Below, in pieces: positions 44,862 through 54,039 of a stretch of DNA of 64,000 nt; position 1 is the first letter of the stretch; each line of letters opens with the position of its first letter. The notes under the pieces are model-generated. The model did no database searches. It had not been told where the DNA came from and was given only the letters and a program-made list of their open reading frames with translations. Where the stretch lies: positions 1 through 64,000 of the forward strand of contig CAVRUZ010000005.1 in assembly GCA_963724495.1 (NCBI GenBank), written 5' to 3'. The position numbers and the translations under genes were made by a program. The DNA comes from CAVRUZ01 sp963724495. Lineage in GTDB: Bacteria > Actinomycetota > Actinomycetes > Propionibacteriales > DAIQRJ01.

Positions 44862-44907
44862 TCCAAGCCAGATCGAAAGAAGCATCAGCCAGTTCGGAAG
44901 GAAGCAG

Positions 44908-47187
44908 ATGAGCGAGACCCAGGACCAAGTCACCTCCAACGCGCAGGGCGTGGACCCGGCCGGCTGCCCGGTCGCGCACGACTCCGTGACCTCACACGGC
45001 AGCGAGAGCGAGAACCCGGCGATCGACTCGCCGACCCCCAAGACCGGCGGCCGTCCACACACGAACAAGGACTGGTGGCCCCACCAGCTCGACCTCGCGG
45101 TGCTGCATGCCCAGTCGTCCAAGAGCAATCCGCTGGGCGCGGACTTCAGCTACGCCGAGGAATTCGCGAAGCTCGACGTCGAGGCACTCAAGCAGGACAT
45201 CGTCGAAGTCCTCACCACATCGCAGGACTGGTGGCCGGCTGACTTCGGCCACTACGGCGGTCTGATGATCCGGCTGAGCTGGCACGCCGCAGGCACGTAC
45301 CGCATCCACGACGGCCGCGGTGGGGCCGGCGACGGTAGCCAGCGGTTCGCCCCGCTCAACAGCTGGCCCGACAACGCCAACCTCGACAAGGCCCGCCGGC
45401 TGCTGTGGCCGGTCAAGGAGAAGTACGGCCAGAAGATCTCGTGGGCCGACCTGCTCGTGCTGGCCGGCAACGTCGCCTTGGAGTCGATGGGGTTCAAGAC
45501 CTTCGGCTTCGGCTTCGGTCGTGAAGACGTCTGGGAGCCCGAGGAGATCATCTGGGGTCCGGAGGACACCTGGCTGGGTGAGCGCTACATCTCCGACGCG
45601 GAGATGGCGCCCGAGGTCGGCGCGACCGAGATGGGACTCATCTACGTGAACCCGGAGGGTCCCCGCGGCAGCGCGGACTTCCGGGCGGCAGCCCACTTCA
45701 TCCGGGAGACCTTCGCCCGGATGGCGATGAACGACGAGGAGACCGTCGCCCTCATCGCCGGCGGCCACACCTTCGGCAAGACCCACGGGGCCGGGATCGC
45801 CGACGATCACGTCGGTCTGGAGCCCGAGGGCGCACCGATCGAGGCGCAGGGCCTCGGCTGGCTGAGCACCTATGGCAACGGCAAGGGCGCTGACACGATC
45901 ACCAGCGGCCTCGAGGTGACGTGGACCGACAAGCCGACGCAGTGGAGCAACCGGTTCTTCGAGATCCTCTTCGGCAACGAGTGGGAGCTCACGACGAGCC
46001 CGGGCGGCGCGAAGCAGTACGTCGCGAAGGACGCCGAGGCGATCATCCCGGACCCGTTCGACCCGTCCAGGAAGCACAAGCCGACGATGCTCACGACCGA
46101 CCTGTCGCTGCGCTTCGATCCTGCGTACGAGCAGATCTCCCGCCGCTTCCTGGCGAACCCCGACGAGTTCTCGCTGGCCTTCGCCAAGGCCTGGTACAAG
46201 CTGCTGCACCGCGACATGGGTCCGGTCAGCCGCTTCCTGGGACCGTGGGTTGCCGAGCCGCAGTTGTGGCAGGACCCGGTGCCGGCCGTCGACCACGAGC
46301 TCGTGGGTGAGGCCGACATCGCCGCCCTCAAGACGAAGGTGCTGGAAACCGGCCTCACGACCGCCCAACTGGTCTCCACCGCCTGGGCCGCCGCCGCGAG
46401 TTTCCGCTCCACGGACAAGCGTGGCGGGGCCAACGGTGCCCGGATCCGGCTCGAGCCCCAGCGCAGCTGGGAGGTCAACGAGCCCAGCGAGCTCGCGTCG
46501 GTCCTGTCCACCCTCGAAGGCATTCAGCGGGAGTTCAACGACTCAGGCGGCGCCAAGATCTCCCTCGCCGACCTGATCGTGCTGGCCGGTTCGGCCGCCG
46601 TCGAGAAGGCGGCGCGCGACGCCGGGGTCGAGGTGACCGTGCCGTTCCATCCGGGCCGCACCGACGCCACTGCGGAGCAGACCGACGTCGAGTCCTTCGC
46701 GGTCCTCGAGCCGCGCGCCGACGGGTTCCGCAACTACCTGCGTCCCGGCGAGAAGGCTCGGCCTGAGGAGTTGCTCCTCGAGCGTGCCTACCTGCTCGAC
46801 CTGACCGCACCCGAGATGACCGCCCTCATCGGCGGCCTGCGCTCGCTCGGGGCCAACTTCGGCGGTGCCCAGCACGGCGTCCTCACCGACCGTCCCGGAG
46901 TGCTCACCAACGACTTCTTCACCAACCTGCTCTCCCCGGGCACCACGTGGAAGACGTCGGAGTCCGACGAGCACGTGTACGAGATCCGCGACGTGACCAC
47001 CGATGAGGTGAAGTGGACCGCGACCGCGGTCGATCTCATCTTCGGGTCCAACTCCCAGCTACGAGCCCTCGCGGAGGTCTACGCCAGCCGGGACGCCCGG
47101 GAGAAGTTCGTGGGCGACTTCGTCGCGGCCTGGACCAAGGTGACTGAACTCGACCGGTTCGACCTCGCCGTTGGGTCGGCGCGGTAG
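44908..47187 (+). CDS. katG: Catalase-peroxidase KatG
   Basis: The 759-residue haem enzyme starts at ATG 44908 with ggaaggaag upstream. Distal-site residues are Arg122, Trp125 and His126 in IRLSWHAAGTYR. The adduct tyrosine is Tyr246 in LIYVNPEGP and the adduct methionine Met272 in ARMAMNDEET. The proximal haem ligand is His287 in GGHTFGKTHG. The second, haem-free domain follows with KISLADLIVLAGSAAVEKAA. All catalytic parts are intact, giving both catalase and peroxidase activity against hydrogen peroxide. Control by the FurA gene just upstream is expected. Confidence 0.97.
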   Translation: MSETQDQVTSNAQGVDPAGCPVAHDSVTSHGSESENPAIDSPTPKTGGRPHTNKDWWPHQLDLAVLHAQSSKSNPLGADFSYAEEFAKLDVEALKQDIVEVLTTSQDWWPADFGHYGGLMIRLSWHAAGTYRIHDGRGGAGDGSQRFAPLNSWPDNANLDKARRLLWPVKEKYGQKISWADLLVLAGNVALESMGFKTFGFGFGREDVWEPEEIIWGPEDTWLGERYISDAEMAPEVGATEMGLIYVNPEGPRGSADFRAAAHFIRETFARMAMNDEETVALIAGGHTFGKTHGAGIADDHVGLEPEGAPIEAQGLGWLSTYGNGKGADTITSGLEVTWTDKPTQWSNRFFEILFGNEWELTTSPGGAKQYVAKDAEAIIPDPFDPSRKHKPTMLTTDLSLRFDPAYEQISRRFLANPDEFSLAFAKAWYKLLHRDMGPVSRFLGPWVAEPQLWQDPVPAVDHELVGEADIAALKTKVLETGLTTAQLVSTAWAAAASFRSTDKRGGANGARIRLEPQRSWEVNEPSELASVLSTLEGIQREFNDSGGAKISLADLIVLAGSAAVEKAARDAGVEVTVPFHPGRTDATAEQTDVESFAVLEPRADGFRNYLRPGEKARPEELLLERAYLLDLTAPEMTALIGGLRSLGANFGGAQHGVLTDRPGVLTNDFFTNLLSPGTTWKTSESDEHVYEIRDVTTDEVKWTATAVDLIFGSNSQLRALAEVYASRDAREKFVGDFVAAWTKVTELDRFDLAVGSAR

Positions 47188-47287
47188 CCCGAAGCACCAC
47201 ACGACGAGGACGGGCAGGCCGCCGCGGATACGGTCAGACCCTTCGCACGAGGATGTCCCTGACCCGGGAGATCACAAGGAGTTCGAC

Positions 47288-48517
47288 ATGCCGCCGGCAG
47301 CCCTGCCCGCCCTCGATCAGCTTCCGGTCGAGCCCGACCTGCCCGACCCGCTCGCGGCCTCGGCCGTCGACGGACCGGTCACCACTCCGACCGAGTGGGT
47401 GGCGCGTCGTCAACGGCTGCTCGCGCTGCTGCGCCACTACGAGTACGGGGTTCCCCCGGCGCCGGTGGCCTTCAACCGCAGCGTGCGATTCCGGGACGAC
47501 GCCGCATTCGGCGGCAACGGCACGCTCGCAGAGGTCGACCTGCTGATCGGGTCGGCACCCAAGCCGATCCGGGTTCTGGTCGCGCTGCCGCCAGGCTTCG
47601 CCGATGGACTGGTGAAGCGTCCCGTCTTCGTCGGCGTGAACTTCGTCGGGAACCACACGTTGATCGATGACGAGCGCGTGGCCATCCCGGACCAGGTACC
47701 CGATGGCTATGGGCCGGTCCCTGGTGATCGGGGCAGCCTCCCGAGGTCCTGGCCGCTCGCCGACATCACCGCGGCCGGTTGTGCGGTTGCCACGTTCTAC
47801 GCCGGTGATCTCGACATCGACGACCCTGACGTGCGCGACGGCGGGATCCGGCCCTGGTTCGACGATCTGCCAGGTTTGGATGCGAGTGCCCCGCCTGGCT
47901 CGCTGACCGCGTGGGCATGGGGTCTCAGCCGCGTGGTCGACTACGTGATCCAGCAGCCGCAGATCGCTGCCCAGTCGGTGGTCGCCGTCGGACATTCGCG
48001 CTTCGGGAAGGTGGCGATGCTGGCGGGAGCGACCGATGCCCGGATCGATGCCGTGATCGCACACCAGGCTGGAGCGGGCGGAACGTCTCCCTTGCGGAGC
48101 AACGACCCAGGTGCGGAGAAGCCATCGCACCTCGCGGCGAGCTTCCCGCACTGGTTCACGCCGGCCTTCTCGACGCTCGCGGAGGACCCCGAACGCGCGC
48201 CGTTCGACCAGCACACCCTGCTCGCACTGGCTGCTCCCCGACCGGTGCTGTTCAGCAACGCCGTCGAGGATGCCTGGGCCGATCCGGTCGGACAGCTGGC
48301 AGTCCGCGCTGCCGCCGAACCGGTCTACGCGGTGGTCGATCCCCGCTACGAGCCGTTCGAGCAACCCACGCCCGACGAGCTCCCGGCCGCCGGGAGCCAC
48401 CTGCGCGGTCGGGTGGAGTGGAGCCTGCGCGAGGGCGGGCACAGCGTCACCGACGAGGACTGGGTGGGCTTCCTCGACTTCGTCCAGCGCCAGGTGCCGT
48501 TGACGCCGAAGGAGTAG
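47288..48517 (+). CDS. Glucuronoyl-esterase-like (CE15-type) alpha/beta hydrolase
   Basis: From ATG 47288 (aaggag upstream) the protein is 409 residues. Key parts are WVARRQRLLALLRHYEYGV, PVFVGVNFVGNHTLI, LTAWAWGLSRVVDYV, VAVGHSRFGKVAMLAG (nucleophile Ser in the GxSRxGK box) and EGGHSVTDEDW carrying the late catalytic His. The set matches CE15 glucuronoyl esterases, which cut lignin-carbohydrate ester bonds. No signal peptide is visible, so an intracellular or different ester substrate is possible. Confidence 0.8.
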   Translation: MPPAALPALDQLPVEPDLPDPLAASAVDGPVTTPTEWVARRQRLLALLRHYEYGVPPAPVAFNRSVRFRDDAAFGGNGTLAEVDLLIGSAPKPIRVLVALPPGFADGLVKRPVFVGVNFVGNHTLIDDERVAIPDQVPDGYGPVPGDRGSLPRSWPLADITAAGCAVATFYAGDLDIDDPDVRDGGIRPWFDDLPGLDASAPPGSLTAWAWGLSRVVDYVIQQPQIAAQSVVAVGHSRFGKVAMLAGATDARIDAVIAHQAGAGGTSPLRSNDPGAEKPSHLAASFPHWFTPAFSTLAEDPERAPFDQHTLLALAAPRPVLFSNAVEDAWADPVGQLAVRAAAEPVYAVVDPRYEPFEQPTPDELPAAGSHLRGRVEWSLREGGHSVTDEDWVGFLDFVQRQVPLTPKE

Positions 48518-48533
48518 GTAGAGGCTGCGTCAC

Positions 48534-48612
48534 TCGGGCAGAAGTGGCCGCCAGAACCTCATTTCGCCGGTCTGAACGGCTCCCAGACGATCTAGTGGCC
48601 ACTTCTGCCCGA
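48534..48612. repeat. Long inverted repeat, possible bidirectional terminator
   Basis: tcgggcagaagtggcc (48534-48549) and ggccacttctgcccga (48597-48612) are perfect 16-base inverted repeats around a 47-base spacer. It lies between the esterase stop and tRNA-Ser. Confidence 0.6.
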
Positions 48613-48654
48613 CGACCGAGGCACATCGGCGAGCCGGCGATTCGGGGCTTGGGG

Positions 48655-48745
48655 CGGAGGTGGCGGGATTTGAACCCGCGATGGGCTTTAAGACCCAAAC
48701 CCGCTTAGCAGGCGGGCGCCATAGACCGGACTAGGCGACACCTCC
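48655..48745 (-). tRNA. tRNA-Ser (anticodon GCT)
   Basis: On the minus strand the acceptor ggaggtg pairs with cacctcc at the other end. The anticodon stem cccgc/gcggg encloses CTGCTAA, giving GCT. A long variable arm (about gtttgggtcttaaagccc) is typical of class II tRNA-Ser. The T-arm gcgggttcaaatcccgc is perfect. About 91 bases; no CCA encoded. Confidence 0.95.
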
Positions 48746-48879
48746 AAGGCCGGGCAAGCCTAGCGGCGCCCCGTAGGGCGGCCAAACGCTTCCAGCCGAC
48801 CGGGATGACCTCTCCGGCCGGGCCGCCGACGGCCCTGCAGTGACCGCCCGACGCCTGAAAAAGTGGGTCGTCACCGCGC

Positions 48880-50433
48880 GTGAGGTTCAATTGCGGCGTG
48901 CCCGACCAGACGCCAGGACCTATGGGGCCGAGGCACAAATCCCAAGAGCAGCCCACCGACAGCCTCCGTCGGTGCCTGTTGTTGACGCTGGCCAGCGCGG
49001 TCCTACCGGGCAGCGGGCTGCTGGCGACACGGTATCGGCGGTACAGCTGGTTTCTCCTGCCGTTCGGGATCCTGGCGTACGGCTTCGTCATCTGGGCGGC
49101 CACGGTTGGGCAGCCGACGGTGCGCCACTGGCTGGTCGTACCCAGCTCGCTGCAAGTGATCCGGTACGTCCTGATAGCAGCCGCGGTCGTCTGGCTGACC
49201 TCCGTGGTGGCCACCTACGTGCTCACGCGCCCTCGCGACCGCGGGCTCCTTCGGGCCGGCACCGCCGTCTTGGTGACCGGTCTGCTTGCAGCCATCGTGG
49301 TGTTCCCGTTCGCGGTCGGGGCCCGCTACGCCGCCGATCAGCGCAGCCTCATCACCGCTGTGTTCGGCAACGACTCGGACTCCCTCACCGCCAAGAAGAG
49401 CGGCACGATCGACTACGGCAAGATCCAGAAGGCCGACCCGTTCGCCGGCCAGCCACGCTTGAATGTGCTGCTGCTGGGTGGCGACGGTGGTTCCGACCGC
49501 GAAGGCGTGCGCACCGACACCATGATCGTCGCGAGCGTGGACACCAGGACCGGCAACACCGTGCTGCTGAGCCTGCCCCGCAACCTCCTGCACGTCCCCC
49601 TGCCGCCGAACACACCGCTGTCGAAGGCGTACGGCCCCGAGTTCTTCGGGCCCGGACCCGAAGGCAACTGGATGCTCAACGCGATGTACCGATTGGTGCC
49701 GGCCGATCACCCAGAGATCTACGCGGGCTCTGACAATCCGGGCGCGGACGTGCTGAAGGTGACGATCGGCCACGCCCTCGGCATCAAGATCGACTACTAC
49801 GCACTCGTCGAGCTGTCCGGCTTCAAGAAGATGGTCAACGCCCTCGGCGGCATCGATCTCAACATCAACTACCGCATTCCGGTGGGCGGCGACACCGATC
49901 GCGGTATCGCTCCGGACCGCTATCTCGAGCCAGGACCGGCCCAGCATCTCAATGGCGAGGACGCGCTCTGGTACGCGCGCGGCCGGTATGGCGTGGTCGG
50001 TGGCGACTACTCGCGGATGGACCGCCAGCGCTGCTTCGTCAGTGCGATGGTGGCCCAGGCTGATCCCGCGACGGTGTTGACTCGCTACCAGCAGATCGCG
50101 TCGGCGACCAAGGAACTGCTCGTCACCGACATTCCGTCGACGCTCCTGCCCGCACTCGTCGACCTGGGCATCAAGGTCAAGAGCGCGAAGCTCACCAGCG
50201 TGGTCTTCACGCCGGCGGTGTACGAGTCGTACAGCAATCCCAACTACGAGGTCATCAGGAGCAGAACGGCGCAGGCGATCGCCCGGTCGGAGCGGACCAC
50301 GGAGCCGGCTCCGGACGCGGCTCCGAGGACGACCGCCACGCCGACCGCCACACCCACCGCGAAGCCGGGCGCCAATCCCCTCGCGACCGACGCCGAGCAG
50401 TGCGCCTACAAGCCGGTCACGGCGGCGGACTAG
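48880..50433 (+). CDS. LytR-CpsA-Psr (LCP) family cell-wall ligase
   Basis: The 517-residue protein has an N-terminal membrane region of about four helices (LLTLASAVLPGSGLLATRYR, RYVLIAAAVVWLTSVVATYV). The LCP domain follows: NVLLLGGDGGSDREGVRTDT and MIVASVDTRTG (Asp and Arg for pyrophosphate lipid), LLSLPRNLLHVPLP, and LNGEDALWYARGRYGVVGGD with the RxR-type arginines. A Pro/Thr-rich tail closes it. LCP enzymes attach teichoic acid or arabinogalactan-type polymers to peptidoglycan. The multi-helix N-terminus is larger than the usual single helix. ATG 48922 is an alternative start. Confidence 0.88.
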   Translation: MRFNCGVPDQTPGPMGPRHKSQEQPTDSLRRCLLLTLASAVLPGSGLLATRYRRYSWFLLPFGILAYGFVIWAATVGQPTVRHWLVVPSSLQVIRYVLIAAAVVWLTSVVATYVLTRPRDRGLLRAGTAVLVTGLLAAIVVFPFAVGARYAADQRSLITAVFGNDSDSLTAKKSGTIDYGKIQKADPFAGQPRLNVLLLGGDGGSDREGVRTDTMIVASVDTRTGNTVLLSLPRNLLHVPLPPNTPLSKAYGPEFFGPGPEGNWMLNAMYRLVPADHPEIYAGSDNPGADVLKVTIGHALGIKIDYYALVELSGFKKMVNALGGIDLNINYRIPVGGDTDRGIAPDRYLEPGPAQHLNGEDALWYARGRYGVVGGDYSRMDRQRCFVSAMVAQADPATVLTRYQQIASATKELLVTDIPSTLLPALVDLGIKVKSAKLTSVVFTPAVYESYSNPNYEVIRSRTAQAIARSERTTEPAPDAAPRTTATPTATPTAKPGANPLATDAEQCAYKPVTAAD

Positions 50434-50505
50434 GCCCGACTGGGTTGCTGCGTCGTCACGCCGACCGCCGGTTCGTGACAGCGAGCGCGTTGAGTGACGT
50501 TGGTG

Positions 50506-50546
50506 CCCGGTCGTTTCGCGGTGCGGGAGCACCTAACCGGCGCCTG
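50506..50546. repeat. Short interspersed element, copy 1
   Basis: Contains cccggtcgtttc (50506-50517) followed by gcacctaaccggcgcctg (50529-50546). Both blocks recur at 52501-52537, the second one inverted (17 of 18 matching). Intergenic, beside the end of a convergent gene pair. Confidence 0.5.
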
Positions 50547-50587
50547 GTGGGAGTCGGGCTCGGTTCGGAGGCGGCACCAGCGCAGCG

Positions 50588-50959
50588 TCAGTCGGACGAC
50601 TCCCAGGGCGCCGACTCGTCCATCTTGGCGTAGTACTTGGCCAGGTGGCTGCGGACGCGATCGATGTCCTTCTCGGGCAGGTCGACGCCACCCCGGGAGC
50701 CCTGCATCACCGCAGCGGCCGCCATCACCCCACGCGGGACGGCCTGCAGCTTGCCGCCGATGACGTCGGCGATCAGCAGCTTGTAGGCGGTGAAGTTGGT
50801 CTTCTTCTCGGCGTCGTACCAGACGTGTGCGTCGCGGTACTTCTCGTTCGGCTCGTCCTCGGCGTCGGCCCAGCGACGGACCCGCTTCTCCGCGGCGTCG
50901 CCGTCCCACTCCCGGTCGCGATCGGCGAGCGGAAAGTCCCCGAATGCGGTCACTGCCAT
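50588..50959 (-). CDS. Phage-derived small protein (capsid-protease-adjacent type domain)
   Basis: From ATG 50959 the product is 123 residues: LADRDREWDGDAAEKRVRRW, then VWYDAEKKTNFTAYKLLIAD, VPRGVMAAAAVMQGSRGGVD and VRSHLAKYYAKMDESAPWE. This order (WDG..A, YKLLIADV, VPRG..AAA, GARGGVD, YY.KM) is familiar from tailed-phage structural-gene proteins near the prohead protease. Here it is a lone chromosomal gene without other phage genes, so it may be domesticated. Assignment is by pattern memory. Confidence 0.6.
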   Translation of the reverse strand: MAVTAFGDFPLADRDREWDGDAAEKRVRRWADAEDEPNEKYRDAHVWYDAEKKTNFTAYKLLIADVIGGKLQAVPRGVMAAAAVMQGSRGGVDLPEKDIDRVRSHLAKYYAKMDESAPWESSD

Positions 50960-50986
50960 GTGGCTCGGACTCCTCTGCGTTCGACG

Positions 50987-51055
50987 CGTCGAGTGGGCGC
51001 AATCTGTTGCCTGCGCGGGGGCGGGCTCTAGGCAACAGTTGGTGCCCACTCGACG
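50987..51055. repeat. Imperfect 25-base inverted repeat
   Basis: Arms 50987-51011 and 51031-51055 pair over cgtcgagtgggc and ctgttgcc with a few mismatches between; the loop is 19 bases. It lies between two minus-strand genes and could terminate the upstream one (51550-51089). Confidence 0.55.
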
Positions 51056-51088
51056 GGCTGGCTGGTGGCCGCAGACCCTAGTGCGGAG

Positions 51089-51550
51089 TCAGTCCCGGTC
51101 GGCGTCGGCCTCTGCCTGCTCCAGGGTGCGGTAGCCGTTGGCGGCATCGAGGCGCTGCTTGACCGCGTCGGCGAACTCGGCTCGTGTGCCCGACAGGTGC
51201 CGGGTGGCCAGGGAGACGCCGGTGCCATCCGCTCGCTGCAGGAGCAACTCGCCGTCGTCACCGAAACGGATCTGCTCGACGCCCTGCCAGGACCCCTTGC
51301 GGCTGCGACCGATCATCGGGCGAGCCAGCCAGCCCTCGTCGGTGAGCAGCAGGCAGGCCCGCTTCCCTCCCACAGCGAGCTGACCCGCCACCGCCAAGAC
51401 GAAGCCGGCCACAAGCAACAGCGCGCCGGGGATGGCGAGCCACCGCGCCTTGTCCGGCACGATGAGCACTCCGAGCATCACCAGGAGGATGCCGGTGAAC
51501 GTCACGATCATCGCGAGCCCGAAGAAGCTGGTGAGGTAGAGCCGGGTCAC
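51089..51550 (-). CDS. Membrane protein with PH-like C-terminal domain
   Basis: From GTG 51550 (gaggagg upstream) the protein is 153 residues. Two membrane helices (LAMIVTFTGILLVMLGVLIV; LAIPGALLLVAGFVLAVAGQ) precede a soluble beta-rich domain (GKRACLLLTDEGWLARPMIG, WQGVEQIRFGDDGELLLQR) that resembles bacterial PH-like modules. No family name can be given firmly. A longer frame to 51838 is antisense to the CPBP gene and is rejected. Confidence 0.6.
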   Translation of the reverse strand: MTRLYLTSFFGLAMIVTFTGILLVMLGVLIVPDKARWLAIPGALLLVAGFVLAVAGQLAVGGKRACLLLTDEGWLARPMIGRSRKGSWQGVEQIRFGDDGELLLQRADGTGVSLATRHLSGTRAEFADAVKQRLDAANGYRTLEQAEADADRD

Positions 51551-51612
51551 GCCGAACCTGGTGACCTCCTCGCGTCCAGTCGGAGTCGGCGGCTTTCGAG
51601 CCGGTCGACGGT

Positions 51613-52482
51613 GTGCCTGCGCTGGAGCCGGCCGACGGAGTGGTGTCGTCGGGCGAGGGATCAGGACTGGAGCCGGTACTCGAGGTCGGGGAGGCGGGCA
51701 TGGTGCCGAGTCTGGCAGCGCAGCGACCCGTGGTCGAAACCCGGAACCGTGGGCGCGTGCTGCTCGAGGTGACGATCGTGCTGACGGTGACGCTGGGAAT
51801 GTCGGGCTGGCAGTCGGTGCTCGACCTGGTCGAGGCATATCTGCAACCCGAGCCGATCTCCGCGCAGGCCGCCCCGCTGGTCCGGCCGCTCAGCTGGGAA
51901 CCGTGGATCGACCTTGCCCGCCAGCTCGCCTGGGTGGTGACGAACCTGGCCTGGGGTGCCATGGCGCTCTACCTGCTCGTCATCACTGGCACGCGCCTCG
52001 CCCGCGTCGGGCTGGACCGCACCCAGCCGATGCGCGACGTCGTGCGCGGCGTCGTCCTGGCCGCCGCGATCGGGATCCCCGGTATCGGGGTCTACTTCGC
52101 CTTCCGCGCGGCCGGCCTGGCCCTGGAAGTCCAGCCGAGCACGCTGGACGCCCACTGGTGGACGGTTCCGGTCCTGCTGTCCGCGTCGCTGGCCAACGCG
52201 TTCGTCGAGGAGTCGATTGTCGTGGCCTACCTCGCGACGCGACTCCGGCAGGCGGGCTGGCAATGGCCAGCCGTGATCATGGCCGGCTGCCTGCTACGTG
52301 GGAGCTACCACCTCTATCAGGGATGGGGAGGCTTCTTCGGCAACATCGCGATGCAGTTGATCCTGCTCGCCGCCTGGCTGCGCACCCGCCGGCTGGCGCC
52401 GCTGATCGTCGCTCACTTCGTCATGGATGCGACCGTCTTCGTCGGCTATGCGTTCCTTGCTCCGCACGTCGGCTGGCTGTGA
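51613..52482 (+). CDS. CPBP-family intramembrane metalloprotease
   Basis: The 289-residue protein has six or more membrane helices and the CPBP (Abi) motifs: NAFVEESIVVAYLATRL (EE..xxR-like motif 1), RGSYHLYQGWGGFFGN (motif 2 with His) and LIVAHFVMDATVF (motif 3 with His). These residues form the glutamate/histidine metal site of Rce1-type proteases. Such proteins process prenylated or small peptides or act in bacteriocin immunity; target unknown. A start at ATG 51700 would remove an acidic N-terminal stretch. Confidence 0.82.
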   Translation: MPALEPADGVVSSGEGSGLEPVLEVGEAGMVPSLAAQRPVVETRNRGRVLLEVTIVLTVTLGMSGWQSVLDLVEAYLQPEPISAQAAPLVRPLSWEPWIDLARQLAWVVTNLAWGAMALYLLVITGTRLARVGLDRTQPMRDVVRGVVLAAAIGIPGIGVYFAFRAAGLALEVQPSTLDAHWWTVPVLLSASLANAFVEESIVVAYLATRLRQAGWQWPAVIMAGCLLRGSYHLYQGWGGFFGNIAMQLILLAAWLRTRRLAPLIVAHFVMDATVFVGYAFLAPHVGWL

Positions 52483-52500
52483 GACGCCCTATGCCGTCGT

Positions 52501-52537
52501 CAGGCGCCGGTGAGGTGCGCCGGCACCCGGTCGTTTC
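52501..52537. repeat. Short interspersed element, copy 2
   Basis: Contains caggcgccggtgaggtgc (52501-52518) and cccggtcgtttc (52526-52537), the same two blocks as at 50506-50546 but in reversed order and with one block inverted. It lies between the convergent CPBP and sulfatase genes. Confidence 0.5.
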
Positions 52538-52570
52538 CCGCGCCCGCGTGCCTGAGCGGCGCTTCGCTGT

Positions 52571-53965
52571 CTAGACGGGCAGGCTCGGGGCACGGCCGGG
52601 GTGCGGGATCATGACCTCGTCGGCTCCCGCGGCAATCACCTCGGCCGGCAGCCTCGGGTCGTAGCCGTCGGGCGGGGTGTCCTTGATCCCCGAGGGCAAC
52701 GGCACAGGTCCGTCGAGCAGCGGGTCGCCGGTGCATTTCATGTTCTCGGTCAGCTCAGCCGAGAGCTGGGCGAGGACGCCCGCGTAGTCGCAATCCTCAA
52801 CCAGGTTGACGGTTTCGTTCGGATCGAACAGCGTGTCGAAGAGCTCCTCCCCTGCCAGCAGGTGGTCGGCATAGCCGTTGTCGACCCACAGCTTCTTCGA
52901 CAGCGAGTTGTCGATATTGGGAAGGACCGGTGTCCGCCGCTCGTCGTAGCGCCGCGAGTACCGGTACCGGTCGGTGCGGATGGTCCGCTTGGGCTCGTAG
53001 GACGCGTGATAGGTGACCTCCGCGAAGACGCGGTCACGGATCCGGGCGGAGGGGTCGTCGGTGAGGGGCAGCATCGACGTGCCTTGAAGCCAAGCAGGCT
53101 TGGGGATTCCGGCCAGTTCGCAGATGGTGGGATAGAGATCCATCTGACTCACCAGCGAGTCTGACTCCTGACCTCCGGCGAATCCCCCAGGCCCACGCAC
53201 GATCAGCATGACCCCGTGGCCTCGGTCGGTGAGGGTGCACTTCATGGCCGGCATGGCCACACCGTGGTCGGTCGTGATGATGAGCAGGGTGTCGGCGGTC
53301 TGGCCCGCGGCCTCGACGGCGTCGATCACGGTGCCCATTGCGGTATCGGCGACGCGCGCAGCCGCGGCGAACGAGCCCATCTCCGCGCGCGTGTCCAGCG
53401 TGCTCGGCATCGTGGGCGCCGGTGCCACCGGCAGGTCGGCGTCGGGCGGATAGCCGAAGAGGTACTCGTTGATCGACATCGTGTGCGTCTCGATGAAGCC
53501 GACCGAGAGGAAGAACGGCTGGTCGGGATTGTCCTCGCAGTGACGCCGGACGAAGTCCGCTCCGGCCTGCGCAGTCTCCGGGGCGAGGCGGCCGTCGCCG
53601 AGGAAGTCCGTATAGCCCAACCCGGCAACGACATCTGGTGTCTGTCTGCTGACATGCTGCACTCCGACCATCGCTGTCCGATAGCCGGCGTCGCGCAGTG
53701 TGGTGGCGAGATGCTGCGACGGATCGTGCAGCTGCCAGCCACGGTGGGCGAGGCCGTACATGCCCGCGTTGTGCGGGAGCTGGCCGGTCAGGAGCGCCGC
53801 GCGACTCGGTGAGCACGTCGGTGCCGCCGAGAACGCCTGGTGGAACACCATCCCCTCACGGGCGACCTGATCCATGCGCGGCGTGGGGATCCGCTGGCCA
53901 TAGGGACCGACGTGCCGGCCGGAGTCGTGTGTGTGCAGGTAGACGACGTTCGGTGCGCGAGTCAC
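52571..53965 (-). CDS. Sulfatase-family hydrolase
   Basis: From GTG 53965 the protein is 464 residues. Metal-binding YLHTHDSGRHVGPYG lies at the start. FSAAPTCSPSRAALLTGQLP holds the CxPSR formylglycine motif. Other conserved parts are FFLSVGFIETH, LLIITTDHGVAMP (metal Asp-His) and MDLYPTICELAGI. These mark a type I sulfatase. TDHGVAMP replaces the usual TSDHG. The cysteine would need a formylglycine-generating enzyme encoded elsewhere. No signal peptide is visible. Confidence 0.88.
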   Translation of the reverse strand: MTRAPNVVYLHTHDSGRHVGPYGQRIPTPRMDQVAREGMVFHQAFSAAPTCSPSRAALLTGQLPHNAGMYGLAHRGWQLHDPSQHLATTLRDAGYRTAMVGVQHVSRQTPDVVAGLGYTDFLGDGRLAPETAQAGADFVRRHCEDNPDQPFFLSVGFIETHTMSINEYLFGYPPDADLPVAPAPTMPSTLDTRAEMGSFAAAARVADTAMGTVIDAVEAAGQTADTLLIITTDHGVAMPAMKCTLTDRGHGVMLIVRGPGGFAGGQESDSLVSQMDLYPTICELAGIPKPAWLQGTSMLPLTDDPSARIRDRVFAEVTYHASYEPKRTIRTDRYRYSRRYDERRTPVLPNIDNSLSKKLWVDNGYADHLLAGEELFDTLFDPNETVNLVEDCDYAGVLAQLSAELTENMKCTGDPLLDGPVPLPSGIKDTPPDGYDPRLPAEVIAAGADEVMIPHPGRAPSLPV

Positions 53966-54039
53966 GCATTCGAGAATAGGGACGACTAACGTTCGGCGGG
54001 CCGGAAAGCCGACCCACAAGACCGCAGGGGGCCAAACAG

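Noticed and set aside
44530..44907. Longer start for katG
   Set aside because: The upstream extension overlaps furA in another frame; ATG 44908 has a strong ribosome binding site and the normal KatG start.
51561..51838. N-terminal extension of the membrane protein that starts at 51550
   Set aside because: The extension is antisense to the CPBP protease gene and is a proline/arginine-rich shadow.
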